Shown: positions 1 through 14,700 of the stretch, in pieces
Layout: the number at the start of each line of letters is the position of its first letter
Position numbering within the stretch: the first letter of the stretch is position 1
NCBI GenBank assembly: GCA_000934455.1
Contig: KN892625.1
Span: 1 to 47,236 of the forward strand
Reading direction: 5' to 3'
Length of the DNA: 47,236 nt
Source: Apostichopus parvimensis
Lineage: Eukaryota; Echinodermata; Holothuroidea; Aspidochirotida; Stichopodidae
Notes under the pieces: model-generated
What the model saw: the letters and a program-made list of their open reading frames with translations, nothing else
Told to the model about the DNA's origin: nothing
Database searches by the model: none
Translations under genes and position numbers: made by a program

Positions 1-509
1 CAGTATCATTTCAACCGCGGTCGAAATAGCAATATCATTAATTAGTCGCCGTTTAACATTTTCATTGGAGTGTAAAATATATACGCATTCATGAACATGC
101 TTGTAAAAAACGTGGGAGTTGGATGATTCAGAAATCTACAGTCGATGAATCGGTTCAAGCAATTGTCTGTCAGGGACATTGATTTTATGTATAGCATTAT
201 GTTTATCACGCCTATGTATATAAATATCAACCTCTTTTACATTAATCGATATGCATGAAACATTCAAATATCAAATAATAAGAGCAAATTATTTTTATCA
301 TATAAACATTGAGTGATTCATCGGTTGGTATTGCCAAGGGTCTGGAAAAAGAGGGGAAGGGGTGAGGGGGGGGGGTGATCCATGGTAAAATGTATACGCT
401 AGTGCGGGGTATAGGAAGGGTGCAGGGGAATAAGGGTTATAGTTGGAGTGATTTTCTAACGGTTAAAGGAAATCCTTTCCCATAAAAGATCTAACTGATA
501 TAGTGTCAC

Positions 510-875
510 TTAAAGGCATTTAAGACTCGCCCCAAACAGCGTGCCGCCATCTTTAAAAAGTTAACTTTCCGTTGCTTGCAAGTGAAGTTTTTCTCTTGTC
601 GCTACAAAATACAGACAGTAATGAAACGTGATACCTTGTTATCTTTAGCTGGACCTGAGATGTCCATCGCTGTATCGTTTGTACACTGTGCTGTGTGTAT
701 TGACCGCAGCTATGTACTGACTGTACACTAGTGTCTTATTACCGACGGTAGCAAGCTATGTGTGTATTTTCTGGGATCGATGGTGGTGTCTAACACTTCT
801 GTTACACCTCATTCGAAACTTGGTCAGATTACCGGCATTAGACGTTTCTTTTTGCGCGAGTCTTCACACCCTTTA
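510..875 (+). mobile_element. TTAA-flanked MITE, family A copy 1
   Basis: A nonautonomous element of about 365 bp. The ends are TTAAAGGCATTTAAGACTCG and a right end that reads inward TTAAAGGGTGTGAAGACTCG, so it has ~20-bp imperfect terminal inverted repeats with TTAA at both borders. There is no coding capacity. Four further copies occur in the window. TTAA targets are typical of piggyBac and some other superfamilies; the superfamily is not settled here. Confidence 0.8.
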
Positions 876-1196
876 ACTATCTTGAGGGATCTGGTAAGAA
901 ATCTAAAAAGGACAATGGAAGCGGGGTTCATTCTGAGGCCGGGGGGGGGGGGGTGGATCAGACCATTCGAGAAATATGAGGACATGCGACTTTGATTGAA
1001 GGGGAAAGTCGCATTTTTTTTCCAAACGTACAGAGCAAAAGAATAGTTCCTCCGTGCATTCTGTATAAAAAAAATGGTCAGCATTTTAATTCTCTACAGA
1101 AATAGGCCCCATTTCAATTACATCATATCGTTCATTTTCTACAATAGGGCACTTGTTAAATACAAGTTATTAATGTTCTCAGAATTATTGGTTACT

Positions 1197-1567
1197 TTAA
1201 AGGCATTGAATCCTCGCCCCCTAATCGCGTGCGGCCATCTGAAAAAGTTAACTTTCCGTTGCTTGCAAGTGACGTTTTGTTCGTGTCGCTACAAAATGCA
1301 GACAGTAATGCAATGTGATACCTTGTTATCTTTAGCTGGACCTGAGATGTCCATCGCTATATTGTTTGTACGCTGTGCTGTGTGTATTGACCGCAGCTGT
1401 TTGTACTGACTGTACACTAGTGTCTTATTACCGACGGTAGCAAGCTGTGTGTCTATTTTCTGGGATCGATGGTGGTGTCTAACACTTCTGTTACACCTCA
1501 TTCGAAACTAGGTCAGATTACCGGCATTATAAACGTTTCTTTTTGAGCGAGTCTTCACAACCCTTTA
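1197..1567 (+). mobile_element. TTAA-flanked MITE, family A copy 2
   Basis: Same family and orientation as the copy at 510, about 320 bp further on. Both TTAA borders are present. The right end has small changes (GAGCGAGTCTTCACAACCC). Confidence 0.8.
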
Positions 1568-2283
1568 ATGGTTAACCTTAAGTCACTTTCATCTCTTCAA
1601 ATCGAATTCTAATAGCAATGAGTTGCAATATGTGATAACGTTTGCTAAACTACTACTAGAGTAAGTAGCATGTTAGCTAATGCATCAAATTATTCTTGCC
1701 TTGCAATCCAGTTTAAGCTGTTCACCGTTAAATCACATAGAATGGTGCTCGATCATTATCGGCTTATCTCCATGGTAACCCTGTTACAGTTTATGAATAT
1801 CATGTATTTGAACACAAAACTTGCCAACCTGCTTATGCAAAGGAAATAGCTGCTCGCTATCATATAAGCTGTTTAGAAATGCAAAGATTGTTGTCGTAAT
1901 TACTTTTTCGTTGCCATGACAACTACCGATGATTCAATGTCTGACAATAAACAATAAAATAGGACATGGATTTTTTTTTATCGATGTAAGTTTTTAGCGA
2001 TACAACCTTATCTCGAGTTAGGGGTAAGATATCGAGATTGGAGGGGTTTTCAACTTACAATGAACAATACTGCCACCTATAATTATTATTTTTTTAAAAA
2101 ACAGCCTACAGACAAGGACATTCGTGGGACCAACCTCACACACCTGAAACTAATACATTATCTATATACATATTTAATTCCACATTTAAGATTTGATGAG
2201 ATCAAATGTTTCATTCTTCAAGCAAAATTGAAAACCAAAATGAGAACAAAGTTAAAATTCATTGTAAAATGTTGAATCAATTA

Positions 2284-2289
2284 TTTATT
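2284..2289 (-). terminator. CDC6 polyadenylation signal candidate
   Basis: AATAAA on the minus strand (TTTATT on plus), about 420 nt after the CDC6 stop codon. The intervening 2290-2708 would be the 3' UTR and has no other coding signal. Other A+T-rich hexamers are nearby, so the exact cleavage site is uncertain. Confidence 0.5.
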
Positions 2290-2708
2290 TACACATCAAT
2301 AAAAACAATTTAATACATAAACATTTTTTTCAACAATGGTGGCAATTATATACTGAATGATTCACAATTATTACATTATTACATTATTAACATTAATTCA
2401 TTAAAGAAAATGGAAATGAAGATTAAAAATACCCAACATTCAAGAATGCTTAATGGTACATCAAAAATTTGTGTTTTATAAGCTATTATTGGTAAATGTT
2501 GACTCTCAGTTAGCAAGTTATAGAGAGAGTTAAGGTAGCCTAGCTCTTAAATTCGCAATTTCATCAGTAAAAGAAAAGAAATATATGCTAAAAGAAGTGG
2601 TTTTGAGTAAGCTGTTGCAAAACACTTCCAGCAGTTAATACGATTAATGAATATTACATCAGTTTTGTACGCAGTGTTCGCCGGTCAAGGATTAAAGTTT
2701 GCTGAGTG

Positions 2709-5700
2709 TCATTTAGAGTTTGGTAATCCTTGTTGTAAGATGGACGAGAGGATCACTTTATCTTGTAGAGCAAACTCTACCTCCTTCTGGCTCAGCTTGA
2801 GATTAATCTGTATGAAAAATGGAAAATCAAGAAATCAATAAAAAATCTGAGCAAAGATTGTCCCGCAAACTCAACTTTCCCAATACGGTACACGCTTTTA
2901 AAATGTTGCCGGAAATGCAGATATTTTGCCTAGACTGGTTGAATAGAGCGGTCTCAAAATGTTGCCTGTTTGTTTCTAGACTATCAGCCTGTGTATGAAT
3001 TGTGGTCATTCCATAATGTTTCAAAAATGATACAAGTGAGAGGACGGTCTATTTGTTATGATCTGTCTTGATCACAATATAAATTCTGTATTTCATTATT
3101 AGTCATATTTCATAATTATTCATATTAATCTGTTCATTCGAGAAGACACGTTTTGGTTATGTCATTGCACTGACGGATCAAATTAGTCTAAAATGGCCGT
3201 CGGCCGACTCGAGAAATATTACCCATAATACACGGCGACGGTGAAACTAAGTTTACGTACCTTGGTCTGCCTCATGTCTTTTGAAGCCTTGATACCCATA
3301 ATGCCTCTGGTTTCAATCAGCTGACACAGAGAGGAAAACTCTGATTGGTCGACGGCAGGCACCTGCCTTCCGAGGCAGATCTTACAGTAAGTTTCATGAA
3401 GCTGTCATAGAAATAAAATTACCAAAAAATTACCACGGTGGTCAAAAAACATATTAATCTATTTCACTCGTTTTTGTGAACATTATTCAGTAAATGTCAT
3501 TTGAACATTTTGAGGAACGCAGACAAGCTATTGGTTAAAATGGGCTTCAAACCAGTGGCCATGGCTATTCAAGTCCTGCACGCCATTAATAACTCGTAGG
3601 ATTTTTTTCTGGTTTTACCGCGGACAACTAGTTTTGGTTGTGCCAACAGGAAATTTGGTCGTCCGAAAAAAAGCGGCAAACTAACAACAAACAAATTTTC
3701 ACACTACAGGAGAGAAGTGTTGGGCTCGGATCAGTAAAACTCCCTTTCGGGTGGATCATGAGAATGCCACCATTTTCTTTTTTGATATCAGTATCTCTCG
3801 AGTGATGAGAAGGTGATACCGATTTTATCGTTTACCTTATTTGGGGTTATTTAGTTTACGATGCAATCTGAATTAGATGTAAACAACTAGGCCTCCGTCT
3901 GACGAAAGGGGAATTATATATTCATTAACTATGTACAACATTGATTAAAAACGGCAAAGAACCTGTCCTGGTCAACCAATATTTATTATCCTTCCAAAAG
4001 CTGTTTGGTAAATGCCTTAACAAATGACTACTCTCTCCTTATTCTCGGCCGTGTAATGAGCACCACTGAGAACTCGCAGCACTTTAATCGGCTTTCACAA
4101 ACATCTCCTCCCGCAGAGGAACTATGTCAAGAGGCCCTCTTAAACTCCCTCTCATCAAACGCTCAACAAATGTCACACAGACTAACGTAGAACAACAGGT
4201 GTATCGCCCTTAACATTTGCTTGAATTTTTCTTCAAGGCTACAAAAGTGCCTGAAAATATTGATTTAGTCCCTGACGAGTGAGAGATTGATTGATCCAGT
4301 TGATTCCAGTGGCTTCTTTTCTTTGAAATTGGATGTTTCTCTCGTAAATAAACCGACCGTTCGACGTCAAAAATTTTTATACTATCTTTTTTATATTTTC
4401 GAGGCAGTCTGTGTATGCCAGTGAGTGGTTTGCAGTTTACTGAACTGTGTATGTAAGAAGTATTGTTATCACAGGCAGACGACTGTTAACTTGTCAATTA
4501 TGTGACCGTGTTGGCTTCCTTTTGTACAATCTGAGCAAATTACTAAAGGAAAGAGTTCATTAGCAATACAAAAGAATTTTCCAGTTGATTGACAGATTAT
4601 GCAAATCACCAACCGAAAGCTGGAAATTTCTTATGTATGGTTCAAATATTCTCTGTCACTATGCTGCTGCTAAATACAGCCAGCTCATCATTTGAATTCT
4701 AGCTTGCTTTAGCAATGCTATGGGATTGTATGAGGATGGGGAGGGGGGTGGGGCTGATTGGTTGGGTAAGGGAGGTGTAGGAAATGGCACAATTGGATCC
4801 ATTTTTAATCCTCCCCTTCCCCTGCCCCCCTACCCACCTTCCCAAAAGAAAAAGAAAACTGAAGCCACTTTTTGCCCATGTCGGGAACATAATGTGACTT
4901 CTTGTGAATTTTAATACTTCATCATACATCTTACAAGGCTGCTAGATATACACAGGGCCTGAAACTTGTAGGGACTTGGATGTCCCAAAGACTATCTAAG
5001 CTCTTGTTGGGAACTTTATGAAAATCCAGAGAAAAAAATTGCGGTATAGGCTCCAATTTGCGTGTGCTACAGTGTGTTAGGATAATAGTTAGAAATTCAC
5101 GGAAAAAGCTCATGCCTGTTTCAACTGGGTCGGAAAGATGGTGTGGAGCCGGAACCAAATTTCAAAATCGGGAAAAGCCGGAATTATGACTATGTCTCAC
5201 CTTTCCTAGCGTAACTTCTCGCCGTTTGCCTTCTTTAACTGTCAGTAGTAGAGTACAGATCACCAGCTTCTGCTGAAGTGGAAACGTCTGTGATTGGTTG
5301 TTGGAAGAGACTATATTGGACCCATACACCTCTCCTAGTACACTAGAAATTGTCTGTAGGTTGACTTTCTGTGATTTCTTCGGTGACTTCTTTGGTGATC
5401 CTGGTTGCCTCGGAGCTAAAACAGATATAAAAATATACCGGGATTTTACAACAGGGTGATACAGAAAAGCATTATCCAACAGTTTTAAAATAATGCAAGT
5501 CCAGGATTAAGTCTTAGCCCTTATTTAAAAGGCTGGATTGAACAGCTGTCAAATCTTTAAGTGGAGAGGTGGGATGGGGGAAAGTTATGTAGACTTTCCT
5601 AAACATTCATAATTTTTTCCTTTTGCTTATGTTTAAATGCCAATCATGAAATGATGGCACACTCGTATTGAGCCTTATGCACCATGCTTTTGAAGATAGA

Positions 5701-8700
5701 TCCAGGGAATAATTTATAAATTTATATCATTTAAAATTGGTTTGTACGTGAGGAACCAGACTGTTTTACATGAGACAAAATTCTGAACCTTTCAAAAATG
5801 CTGAACAAAATTTTGAGCACTCAATTTTTTCCCTGAGATTACCTTGAAATGTACTACCAAAGTATTTCTAAGTGAGAGATAAAAAAAAAACTGCAATGTT
5901 TGAGCCCCCGAATGGCTGGTATGCTTAACAAATTTCGGACATCTGGTGAAAGTACATGACTGATGTGGTTTCATACTGGGTTTCACTGAAGCACATTAGT
6001 GCAATGTTCCATTATGGAGCCATTTTACTCTCGGTGCTATACTGAGGGTGTCACGTGGCTGTCACGTTTCTGCCGAAATGTATTACTTTCATTGAACAGT
6101 GCTCCAAGATAGCAAAACTTGGTCTGTTACAAATTCCTTTTTTTATTCTAACAATTTTTCTGTTCCACAACAACTTCCTATTTTTTAATCCTTTCCTGTG
6201 ACAATATCACTACAGCTAAGCTGTTGTTTGATGATATTGAAAAAGTTGTGCATAGATATCATATATGTATTCTTGTGTTCCACCAATCAGTGGCTCAGAA
6301 ATTAGTGCAGATATCAGAAAAAAGACAAAAGCCTTTCAGTTTTTTAAAATTCTCTGAACATCTGACGCATCATAAGGCTACGGGAGGACAGAGGCTTCTA
6401 GAACGAAACAATCTTGAGCTAATATTCATCTAGTAGACTACGAATCGAGGAATAACCACATAGCTTAGGCCATTATTTATTCATAATTATTAATTTATAA
6501 TTTTTTTTTTAATAATTTTTTTTTAAATTTAAAAAATTTAAAATTTTTTTAATAAATTATTTAATTAATTTAATTTATAATTATTAATTTATAATTTATT
6601 TAAAAAAATTATTTTATAATTTGTTAATTTCAAGAAAAGATATTGTGTCTCACTCACTCGTTGGAGACAGAACAGACAGAGTTCGCTGATCTGATTCAGT
6701 GACTTCAACTGCTCTCCTGGAAGAGAAAAAAAAGAAAAAATGCAAAGATTCTCTAAAAGGAAAGGAGCCAAATATGCCTACAGACTTAGGCTACAAAGGA
6801 AGTAAAGTAAAGTAAAATTTATTGATATTCATCATAAAATGACAATATAATAAAATGGACTACAGCATCTCAAAAATAGGTTAAAAGAAAAAAAAAAGAA
6901 GTTATCTATGTATCATACAGTTCAAAGTCTTAATACTTCTAGGTCAAAATGATCGCCTAAACCGTTCTGTCCGCATACGTGGGATCGTGTAAAATCTATG
7001 TGGTTTCATGTAAAATATAAGCAATATAATCTCTGTTTAGAAGGGTGGCTGGGCGATGGAGAGAGCCATACGTTAAGGAGTTTTTGATCTTTGTTTACAT
7101 CGTTGACAAGAATGCAGTCTGACTGAACAAAACCTAATATCTAACTAACTAAATTCCACCGTTATCACATGGATAATTTGGAAATATCAGGCAGTGTGGG
7201 GGTGGTATTTAGGACTACAAATGAACAAGCTTTTGCCATTTGAAGTCACTTTGGCTTCAGATGGGAAAACTGAACATGTGTTTAAGTGGTTTATGATGAG
7301 CATTATGGAATGCAACCAATCACAAGTAGATAAGTTTGCATGTGACCTATTCTTTCTAGAGCCATATCTTTGCTTGATATGGTTATATAGACCAATCTGT
7401 AGAGTAGTCTATACTTTATATAGCCATTTATTCGCCAGATAAATTACAAGCTCATTCTGCACGTTTTTCGTATTCTTCATGATCAATCTCCGAGTTATAT
7501 GACTGATTTGGTGAAACGCTACACTCCAGCTAGGGTATTACGGTCCCAAAGTCATCTTTCTCTAGTCATTCCTCGTACTAACAAAGTCACATATGGAGAT
7601 TGTTCGTTCAGTGCAGCAGGTCCTAAACTCTGGAATTCTCTTCCTTATCACTTGAGAAATGTCACATATATTGAGACTTTTAAGAAGCATTGGAAAACTT
7701 TTCTTTTTAGGCTTGAGTATGGGCATTAATCTTATTCGTTGTTTTATTCACATTAATGTGCCCATTTTTATGTATATTTATATTTTCTTTATTGTGGTTT
7801 ATAATCCTGTCTTAAATAATTTTTTACTTTTATTGCTGTTGTGATTACTTTTAGGTTTTCTTAAGTTTGGTAATTTTATATTCCAGGTTTTGGTTCTTTT
7901 GTACAGTGCTCTTGAGCATGTTTTACTTTTACTGCTGTTGTTATTACTTTTAGGTTTTCTTAAGTTTGGTAATTTTATATTCTAGGTATTGGTTCTTTTG
8001 TACAGTGCTCTTGAGCATGTTTTATTTCATGATAACAGCACTTTAATATTTGGTTTTTATTTATTACTTATTGATATGGATATATGGGTATTAAAGTGAC
8101 ACAGTAAAAAAAAAACATCTTACCATCGAATGATCAGGTTAAAGGGATATAGGAGACAATAATTCTTACTATTAAACTATCCAATGACTCATTGAAAGTG
8201 AATTTAATTTAGTAAGCATATGTTTATAGTTGCTCATTAATAGAGAGCGGTCAGTGTTTGGAGGTCAACTAGGTCATGACTTAGTTCACTGTGGTCAAAT
8301 TCAGTCGGGCAGCGCAGACTTTGTGTGCAGTGCTTAGATCCAGTTTGAATGCATAATGACTCTAGTTTTAAATGTAATATATAATGTAACATTATAAATG
8401 TATTATATATAAATGTATTATATAATGTATTATATATAAATGTATTATATATAAATGTATTATATATAAATGTATTATATAATGTATTATATATAAATGT
8501 ATTATATATAAATGTATTATATATAAATGTATTATATAATGTAACATTAAACATGATCTTAGTGTTGATATATCATGGATTAGCTGACTGAATTAATTAC
8601 GAAAATCAAACATGTTTTTGACAACAATTTGAGCATGCATGGAAACTTTTCCACTCTCCAACATGGCACAGTTTGTTAACTTTTAATTTATCAATAATTT

Positions 8701-11700
8701 ATCAATCTTTTCATCATCAATGGTAAGTATCATGACTAAACTGAGGTATCTTTAGTAAAAGCATCAAAACATATTTAAATCAACCATATTTGTACAACTC
8801 CATCATCATCTGGAAAACAAGCTATTTTAGGGTATCACTGTTTTTAAAGATAGTGATGTAAAGGTGTGACAAAACATGTTGTAAAACATTTTTTTCCCTC
8901 CATACCTACAAACATCCAATGCTTTGCGTATATCCCCAGAGACTGCCGCAACTTTCCTTGCACAGAGCTGCAATGCAACAGGGTCAAGAACTTGACTGCT
9001 GCCCTCAGTAGCCTGAAAGATACAAAAACATGCAAAATACAGGAAACCTAAATTATACTTTTATAACAAAACAGATGGTTTTGCTTAAATATTTTGATCC
9101 GTAGTTTGCTTCTCCTGGAAGTACAGTAGATTGAAAACATAACGACCTAAGTGGAAAAAAGGACATTGATACTTGACATGTGTTGTTGTTGTCCGCGTCA
9201 TTTGTACAGTAGCTTATAAAACACAACTGTGGCTATGTAGAATTTTGTTGAGTTGCAAAGAAGTTTGCCAGGATGATACTTGGCATGTCGTTTCCACGAA
9301 AGAGAAAAAATTGTGAATAAATCATTATGGGAAATTCACAACCCAAAAACGAACGTACTCCAGAGCAAATGTTATGTATGAATGTTATCGGGTGCTTTTT
9401 GTTGTTGTGCGGACGTTATATTTCATCCTGGGTCATTGTTCAACCCTCGTCTCTCATAAATTACCCTAACGGAGTCAAATTATGTTCAAATTGGGCTTAA
9501 ATAGGGTTTAAATGGTTTAAATAAGCGTAAATAGGATTAAATATGCTTACTGGTTCTGGCAGTGTATGGTAATACTGGTGAACATTGGTAATTTAGACAT
9601 GTATACTTAAAAGTCTGTAATATCCTAAACTAAAACAAGTCACAATTTGTAGGCTGCACGTACCATCAGTTCTTACCTCAAGCATGTCCTGTAAGATGGA
9701 ACACTACCTGGTTCTTTCTATATGGCTTGAAGTATGTATTTTAGATCCTCCTGCAAGCAGGAACTCGCCAAGAAGCCATCATTGGCTTATCAAAGCCGCA
9801 AGCTGACCGAAGTCAGTCTCTTAGATTTATATTTAATGTCCATGATTATGAATTGTCAACAACTCTGTAACTCTTGGAGTGACTCGAACACCACCAGCGA
9901 ATGGCACCTAACCACTGAGCTAACAATCCCTGTATGGCTTGCAGTATGGTACCACTGGTTAACACTGACTAATAGGGCATACCTTAAGTCTGAAATATGC
10001 TTAAACAAGTCTCAATTATAGTCTGCAACAGACTATCATGTCTTACCTCTAGTCTGTCCTGTAGAATGGAAACTATCTGGTTCTTCGTATATGGCTGGAA
10101 GTGTAACAGTTTGGGCGCGCACTTAGGCCGAGCTTGCAGTCTGGGCAGAATTCTGTCTGTGAGATCTAATGCATTAGCAATACCTAGGAAAAAAGGGGGG
10201 AAAAACAGGTTGTTACCATGGTGATTTAATGTTGAATACCAATTAAGTACTCTACGTCCAGCAAGCCTGCATATAGTAAGATCTATGTACATTTAATACA
10301 AAAGCACACAATGAATTAATTAAGTAGCTTGTTATGTTCCGATGACCTTTTAACATGCATCGGAATAAACAAAATTCCTTTCATTTGAGCTCTTTAAAGC
10401 AAATGGCTAAAAGCCTAAAGCCTGCTCAAAAGGCACTACAACAGTTTTGCTGAAGTGAAATAATGAACAGCAAAGATAGAAAACAGGAATTATTTGTGGG
10501 TTTGTTTGTAAAAACACTTACAAGTTCTAGATCATAATAGACCAAATATCATTGGAAAGTTTCTAGCTTGAGGTAATGAAAGCACCTACAAAAGCTGCAC
10601 GAAAAGGGCACTGCAGTGTTGCCGACGGTAACAAATGATTTATAAGGACATTACAGTAAATGGTATTGGCTGCAGCTGGTGGGAATCGAGCCTTGGTTTT
10701 TATGTATGATGCAGTCCTTATTCAAACAGAAGTTTAGCAACAATCAACCACTCTCCCACATCCCCCCTCCCCCACCTCCCACACACACACACAAAAACTG
10801 AGTTTCTTTTGAAAAAGTTCACAAGATTGCTGGAATGGCACAAAAATGTCTTGGGAAGAATGAAAATTTTTTCACCTGGCTGTTTTATTTGTGTTTTGCT
10901 CAGACTTTGATATCTGTGTTCTTAAAGGGTGTGAAGACTCGCGCAAAAAGAAATGTCTAATGCCGGTAATCTGACTTAGTTTCGAATGAGGTGTAACAGA
11001 AGTGTTAGACACCACCATCGGTCCCAGAAAATACACACACAGCTTGCTACCTTCAGTAATTAGACACTAATGTACAGTCAGTACATACAGCTGCGTTCAA
11101 TACACACAGCACAGTGAACAGACGATACAGCGATGGACATCTCAGGTCCAGCTAAAGATAACAGGGTATCACGGTTCATTACTGTCTGCATTTTGTAGCG
11201 ACACGAACAAAACGTCACTTGCAAGCAACAAAAAATCAACTTTTTCAGATGGCCGCACACGGTTTGGGGCGAGTCTTCAATGCCTTTAACTCACCTAGTA
11301 GAACTAATCTTGATTTCGGTAACGATGGCCACTCGAACATTGTGTAAAGCACTTCCTGACCTTTACTGTCCAAATGATCAATCTCGTCTAGTACCAACAA
11401 TCTGTAAACAAAAACAACAACAACAACAGTAAATAAACTTCAAAACTACTAATACCACTAAAATAAAGTCACACTTCAGAAGTGATGACGTATCTGCCAG
11501 ATTATTAACAGGGAACCTGTATTTTGGGACCGAAAAATATGTGACATTATGATCAAAGCCGTTTAATCTTCACACATAATGACACACCCTTCAGCCTTCC
11601 AAACCACCTTCTGCGTGTGGTTTACAGGCATACCGCAATTAGTCATTAGAGAAGTAAATACTGGTGGAATCAAGCGCAGAAATTCTTGGTAAATCTATTA

Positions 11701-14700
11701 AAGACAGTGATTTCTAAAAACGATTACTGAAGAACAAGGCGGATCTTTGGTATTCATCTTTAATAGAGGTCTTCGTTTTAATTACATCCTACAAATTTCT
11801 CAGTCTCACAAAGACAGATTAAAGGGTGTGAAGACTCGCGCAAAAAGAAATGTCTAATGCCGGTAATCTGACCTGGTTTCCAGTGAGGTGTAACAGAAGT
11901 GTTAGACACCACCATCGATTCCGGAAAATACACACACACCTTGCTACCGTCGGTAATTAGACACTAGTGTACTGTCAGTACATACAGCTGCTGTCAATAC
12001 CCACAGCACAGTGTACAAAGCAGCGATGGACATCTCAGGTCCAGCGAAAGATAACAAGGTATCACGTTTCATTACTGTCTGCATTTTGTAGCGACACGAA
12101 CAAAACGTCACTTGCAAGCAACGGAAAGTTAACTTTTTCAGATGGCCGCACGCGGTTTGGGGCGAGACTTCAATGCCTTTAGAGATCATTTTTGAAACGT
12201 AATCTGTGGATGCTTGTGTTGACATCTTCCTACTTACATGACTGGTCCCGGGGAAGACAATTTCTTCTGCAGTTGTCTCTGGGCATCTTTCATGTTGATT
12301 CTGTCGTCCTTCTTCCCGTCGATCTCCCTCAAAATCTTGACGTAAATACCCTGGCTCCGTCTGACAGACATACAGTTTACAAATACTGTTTTAACGCCTT
12401 TCAAATCCTGTCAAAGAGATACATGGATTTCTCAAGAAAGGTTTGAACTTTACTGGAAAAAATATTTCCAGTTAAGAACAAGGTTGAGTTATTTTCTTTT
12501 TTTGCTTTAAGTCGGAAGTGATTTTTACTGTAAATTTCAATGTAGTGTTCGTAATTTAGAGGTTAGTGATGGGAAAGCCCTCAATAGGATTAGTCTATCA
12601 CTGTGTATCTTTTATTTAAAAGTGTTGTGTCTGAGTTTCTGATGGTGATGGAGGCGGGGGGGGGGGGGAGTGGGGAGCATGGCCATTGGCCCCTGTTCAA
12701 AGAAGAGAGTGGTAAGAACAGAATGACCTTTGTTCAAGCTTTTTATGCCAAGTCTGTGGTTCTGTTCTACAGTTCCTAGAAAATGATTCTCATCATGAAC
12801 CTGCTCTTTGTTCTTACATTAAGTTACTTTCTATATCAATTGTACACTTCCTCTTGTACAATACCGAACAATAAAAATACCTGCTGACTCTAATTCTTTG
12901 AGTTCTCTCATACCTTGTATCTTTATTCACGTTTATATATACTGTATCTTCCATAAATCAGTAGAGTACCGACAGTTATGAAGGCTTTGGGTAATAACAT
13001 CATTTTTTTTTTTACGTATTCATATAATATAATAATAAAATTAATAAATGAGACTTATATAGCCCCAAATCAGTAGACAAAAGTCACTGCTCAAGGCGCT
13101 TTAAAAAAGAAAGCAGATTAATTTACAAAAGAACAAGTGAAAAGATGGGTCTTAAGTAGACTTTTGAATGTAGAAAGTTTAGAGCAAGTTCGAATGTGAT
13201 CTGATAACTTGTTCCAGAGATGAGAGCCAGAGTATTCGAAGCTTCTGTAACAATAGGTCTTCAATAATATTGATATAATCATATTTTTCGTGCCATATTT
13301 TTGGAAACGATAATTGATAGAAGAGATCCAATCCTGTCTCTCACCTCGTCCTCTTCCAAGATGTACTTCAAGCAAGCCGTCTTTCCCGTCCCCGGAGCTC
13401 CGGAGATGTACAGACTACCCGGTTTCTTCTCCACGATGTGACTGTGGAGGAAACCTTGAATGCTCTCAACCTCTTCGTCTCGACAAAGCAGTCGGTCCGG
13501 AAGCGACGTGTGAAGCGCCCTCTTGGCTTGGGTGTAGTTTTGACCTGTTGAAGGGTTTGGAAGTATAACAAATTTTGGGCGATGTCGCTCACAAAATTCA
13601 ATACTTTTAACGAATCGTACTTTTAAGACATATATTCGCAGGGGATCCTTTACATTTCAGAGGATGTACAAAGAGCTTGATGTACAAATTGATGTACAAA
13701 TTGATGTACAAATTGATGTACAAAAGATGTACAAATTGCTTGACAAGGTTGGCGTGTAATACATGATACAAGTGATCACTTGTATCCTGTATTACACGCC
13801 AACCTTGTCAAGCAATTTGTACATCTCTTGTACATCAATTTGTACATCAAGCTCTTTGTACATCCTCTGAAATGTAAAGGATCCCTGACTCGAGTCAGGG
13901 ATCATTCTTATGGTGTTTTTTTTTGGTGATGGGAGCTTGCCATAAGGACAGCCTGTTATTCATAATCAAAAGTAAATCAGTTACACCTCTCCCCTCTTGT
14001 ACATAAATAGTTTAATAAATTAAGCTTTTCTTTGAATGGCAGACAGAAAGTATGGATGCCTTAACCAACCTTCAGCTTTGTCATCGTTCAAGCATTTCTT
14101 AGGAGACGATGGCGAACTGAGTTTTCTTGGACTTTTGGGAGTCTTCTTTGGTGTCAAGGAGCGAGAACGATTTGGACTACCTGTAGAGGGGAAAATTGCG
14201 ATAATTGAAAATGTCAAAAACGTTGAAGTGAATCATTTTTAACAGTATCGCCTTCAAAGTTGAGTCTCTTACGAGTGCAAAATAGGTGCAAAATAGTATG
14301 CTACTGCAAAAACTAACAAATTCCAAATTATTCCAAAAAATTAAAGACAGTTACACCACATTTGTCAAAATTTCTGGGGAACAGAGCCAAGAGGTGTGAA
14401 GTGGAACAGAGATCACCATTGTCGGTCGTAACGGTACGGTTGGAGGCAATGATGAATTTTAAGGGAGACAAATAAAACAACTTGCTTCTTTGATGACTTG
14501 ATGACACATTTTTAAAACTTACTTGTACTATCGGCACAAATGAAATTGTCACAATGTCACAAATAACACAGGCTAGGAGAAGGCAGATGGTACATTGATT
14601 TGTGTTCTAAAGCCTTATATTTCTCTCCTTCAGATATTGTTCCGTGAATATTACAATGGATGGAAATTAACTTTCATCAAGCCTTTCTATGACCATTGTA

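Larger units (their letters stand above)
1..2280. other. Intergenic region downstream of CDC6
   Basis: No gene was recognised. The short open frames lack family resemblance. Content: a G-rich patch at 357-378; two direct copies of a TTAA-flanked MITE (510-875 and 1197-1567); a 12-base G run near 942; otherwise A+T-rich unique sequence. Confidence 0.6.

Noticed and set aside
8237..8554. 105-codon minus-strand frame
   Set aside because: Mostly YNTFI repeats from the AT-rich tandem repeat; not coding.
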